From assembly GCF_003265995.1 (NCBI RefSeq), contig NZ_MVJN01000010.1:62001-126000 (forward strand): 64,000 nt of DNA, written 5' to 3'. The notes below the pieces were generated by a model that ran no database searches, was not told the origin of the DNA, and saw only the letters and a list, made by a program, of their open reading frames with translations. This stretch comes from Legionella quinlivanii. GTDB lineage: Bacteria > Pseudomonadota > Gammaproteobacteria > Legionellales > Legionellaceae. Below, piece by piece: positions 63,704 to 64,000 of the stretch; within the stretch, counting starts at the first letter, position 1, and every line of letters starts with the position of its first letter. Made by a program: the position numbers and the translations under genes.

Positions 63704-64000
63704 CGGGCTGGAAGCAAAATATTTTTGTCTACCAGTTCGTTTAACAGTTTTTCGCAAAGAGAAGCCAGCTCTTCTCTTTGCGGGTGATTTTCCAGATTAA
63801 GCGTGCTGCAGGCTGATGCTTTATTCTCTGTCATATGATTTAGCAGGTGATAAACAAAGGCGCTGATTTTCATAAATTCCACCTTGTCACTGGCGTCTCT
63901 CCAGATTATCAGAAAAGAGTCCTCTGGTTGCAGCGGTAAATAATTCTCGCTGATTTGTTCAACCGGGTAGTGGTAATGGTGCATGGCTGCGGTCGTGCTC
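63700..64000 (-). CDS. partial HvfC/DUF2063-like protein (MNIO partner), N-terminus off the window
   Basis: At least 94 visible residues from 63984, open further to the edge, so the N-terminus is probably missing. The end resembles the C-terminal domain of HvfC (DUF2063) proteins: YPVEQISENYLPLQPEDSF, then LIIWRDASDKVEFMKISAFVYHLLNHM. HvfC works with a MNIO (DUF692) enzyme on Cys-rich RiPP precursors of the bufferin type that bind copper or other metals. No precursor or DUF692 gene is visible, since it would be to the right. The last 4 nt overlap the end of the secreted protein gene. Identification by eye only. Confidence 0.45.
   Translation of the reverse strand, partial: STTAAMHHYHYPVEQISENYLPLQPEDSFLIIWRDASDKVEFMKISAFVYHLLNHMTENKASACSTLNLENHPQREELASLCEKLLNELVDKNILLPAR

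Overview
The window is a stretch of a Legionella-type gammaproteobacterial chromosome, probably not L. pneumophila itself. Evidence for this is a ProA/Msp-like M4 protease, a DotV-like Dot/Icm protein, several eukaryotic-like (ankyrin, leucine-rich-repeat) effector candidates, and moderate-GC housekeeping operons. No species was assigned, because no database search was possible.

Region 1 (1-9285) is accessory DNA ending at a tRNA-Ile(CAU)-type gene. From the tRNA inward it holds a tyrosine integrase, an overlapping AlpA/Xis-like gene, a two-gene cassette encoding a borosin-type peptide-backbone alpha-N-methyltransferase and a 61-residue precursor-like peptide with a duplicated SNKIVSI core, a GNAT acetyltransferase, an orphan 434-residue protein, a POT-family transporter lacking the usual proton-coupling motif, a small HTH-like protein, and an HTH gene overlapping a SNF2-family helicase that runs off the left edge (probable defence locus). 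The stretch from about 4.8 to 7.8 kb is visibly AT-rich. The borosin cassette is the best candidate here for an undescribed system.

Region 2 (9.4-24.9 kb) is core. It contains the rpsU-yqeY-dnaG-rpoD macromolecular synthesis operon with a clear sigma-70 promoter, then tsaD, plsY, hemW, nudE-mdh, the aroQ-accB-accC-prmA-purH run and a Sua5/TsaC-type gene.

Region 3 (25-39.7 kb) mixes virulence and core genes: proA, an alpha/beta hydrolase, two tandem LRR proteins, an EEP-family nuclease/phosphatase, a ptsN-like/HPr pair, pssA, a DUF3579 gene, dotV, a flavin reductase, class I aldolase, rpoN-hpf, rpmB-rpmG and trmB.

Region 4 (40-64 kb) interleaves effector candidates with core genes. The candidates are an ankyrin protein with a YopT-like Cys-His-Asp triad, a second ankyrin protein, a 1460-residue helical protein and a degenerate GTPase-like protein. 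The core or envelope genes are hflKC, purA, a beta-barrel protein, an exported adenosine deaminase, the gpmI-envC-ctp run, and a rhodanese/RpiB-like pair. A large secreted protein and a partial HvfC-like gene close the window. Several small inverted-repeat elements lie between genes, one family twice (18841 and 31462).
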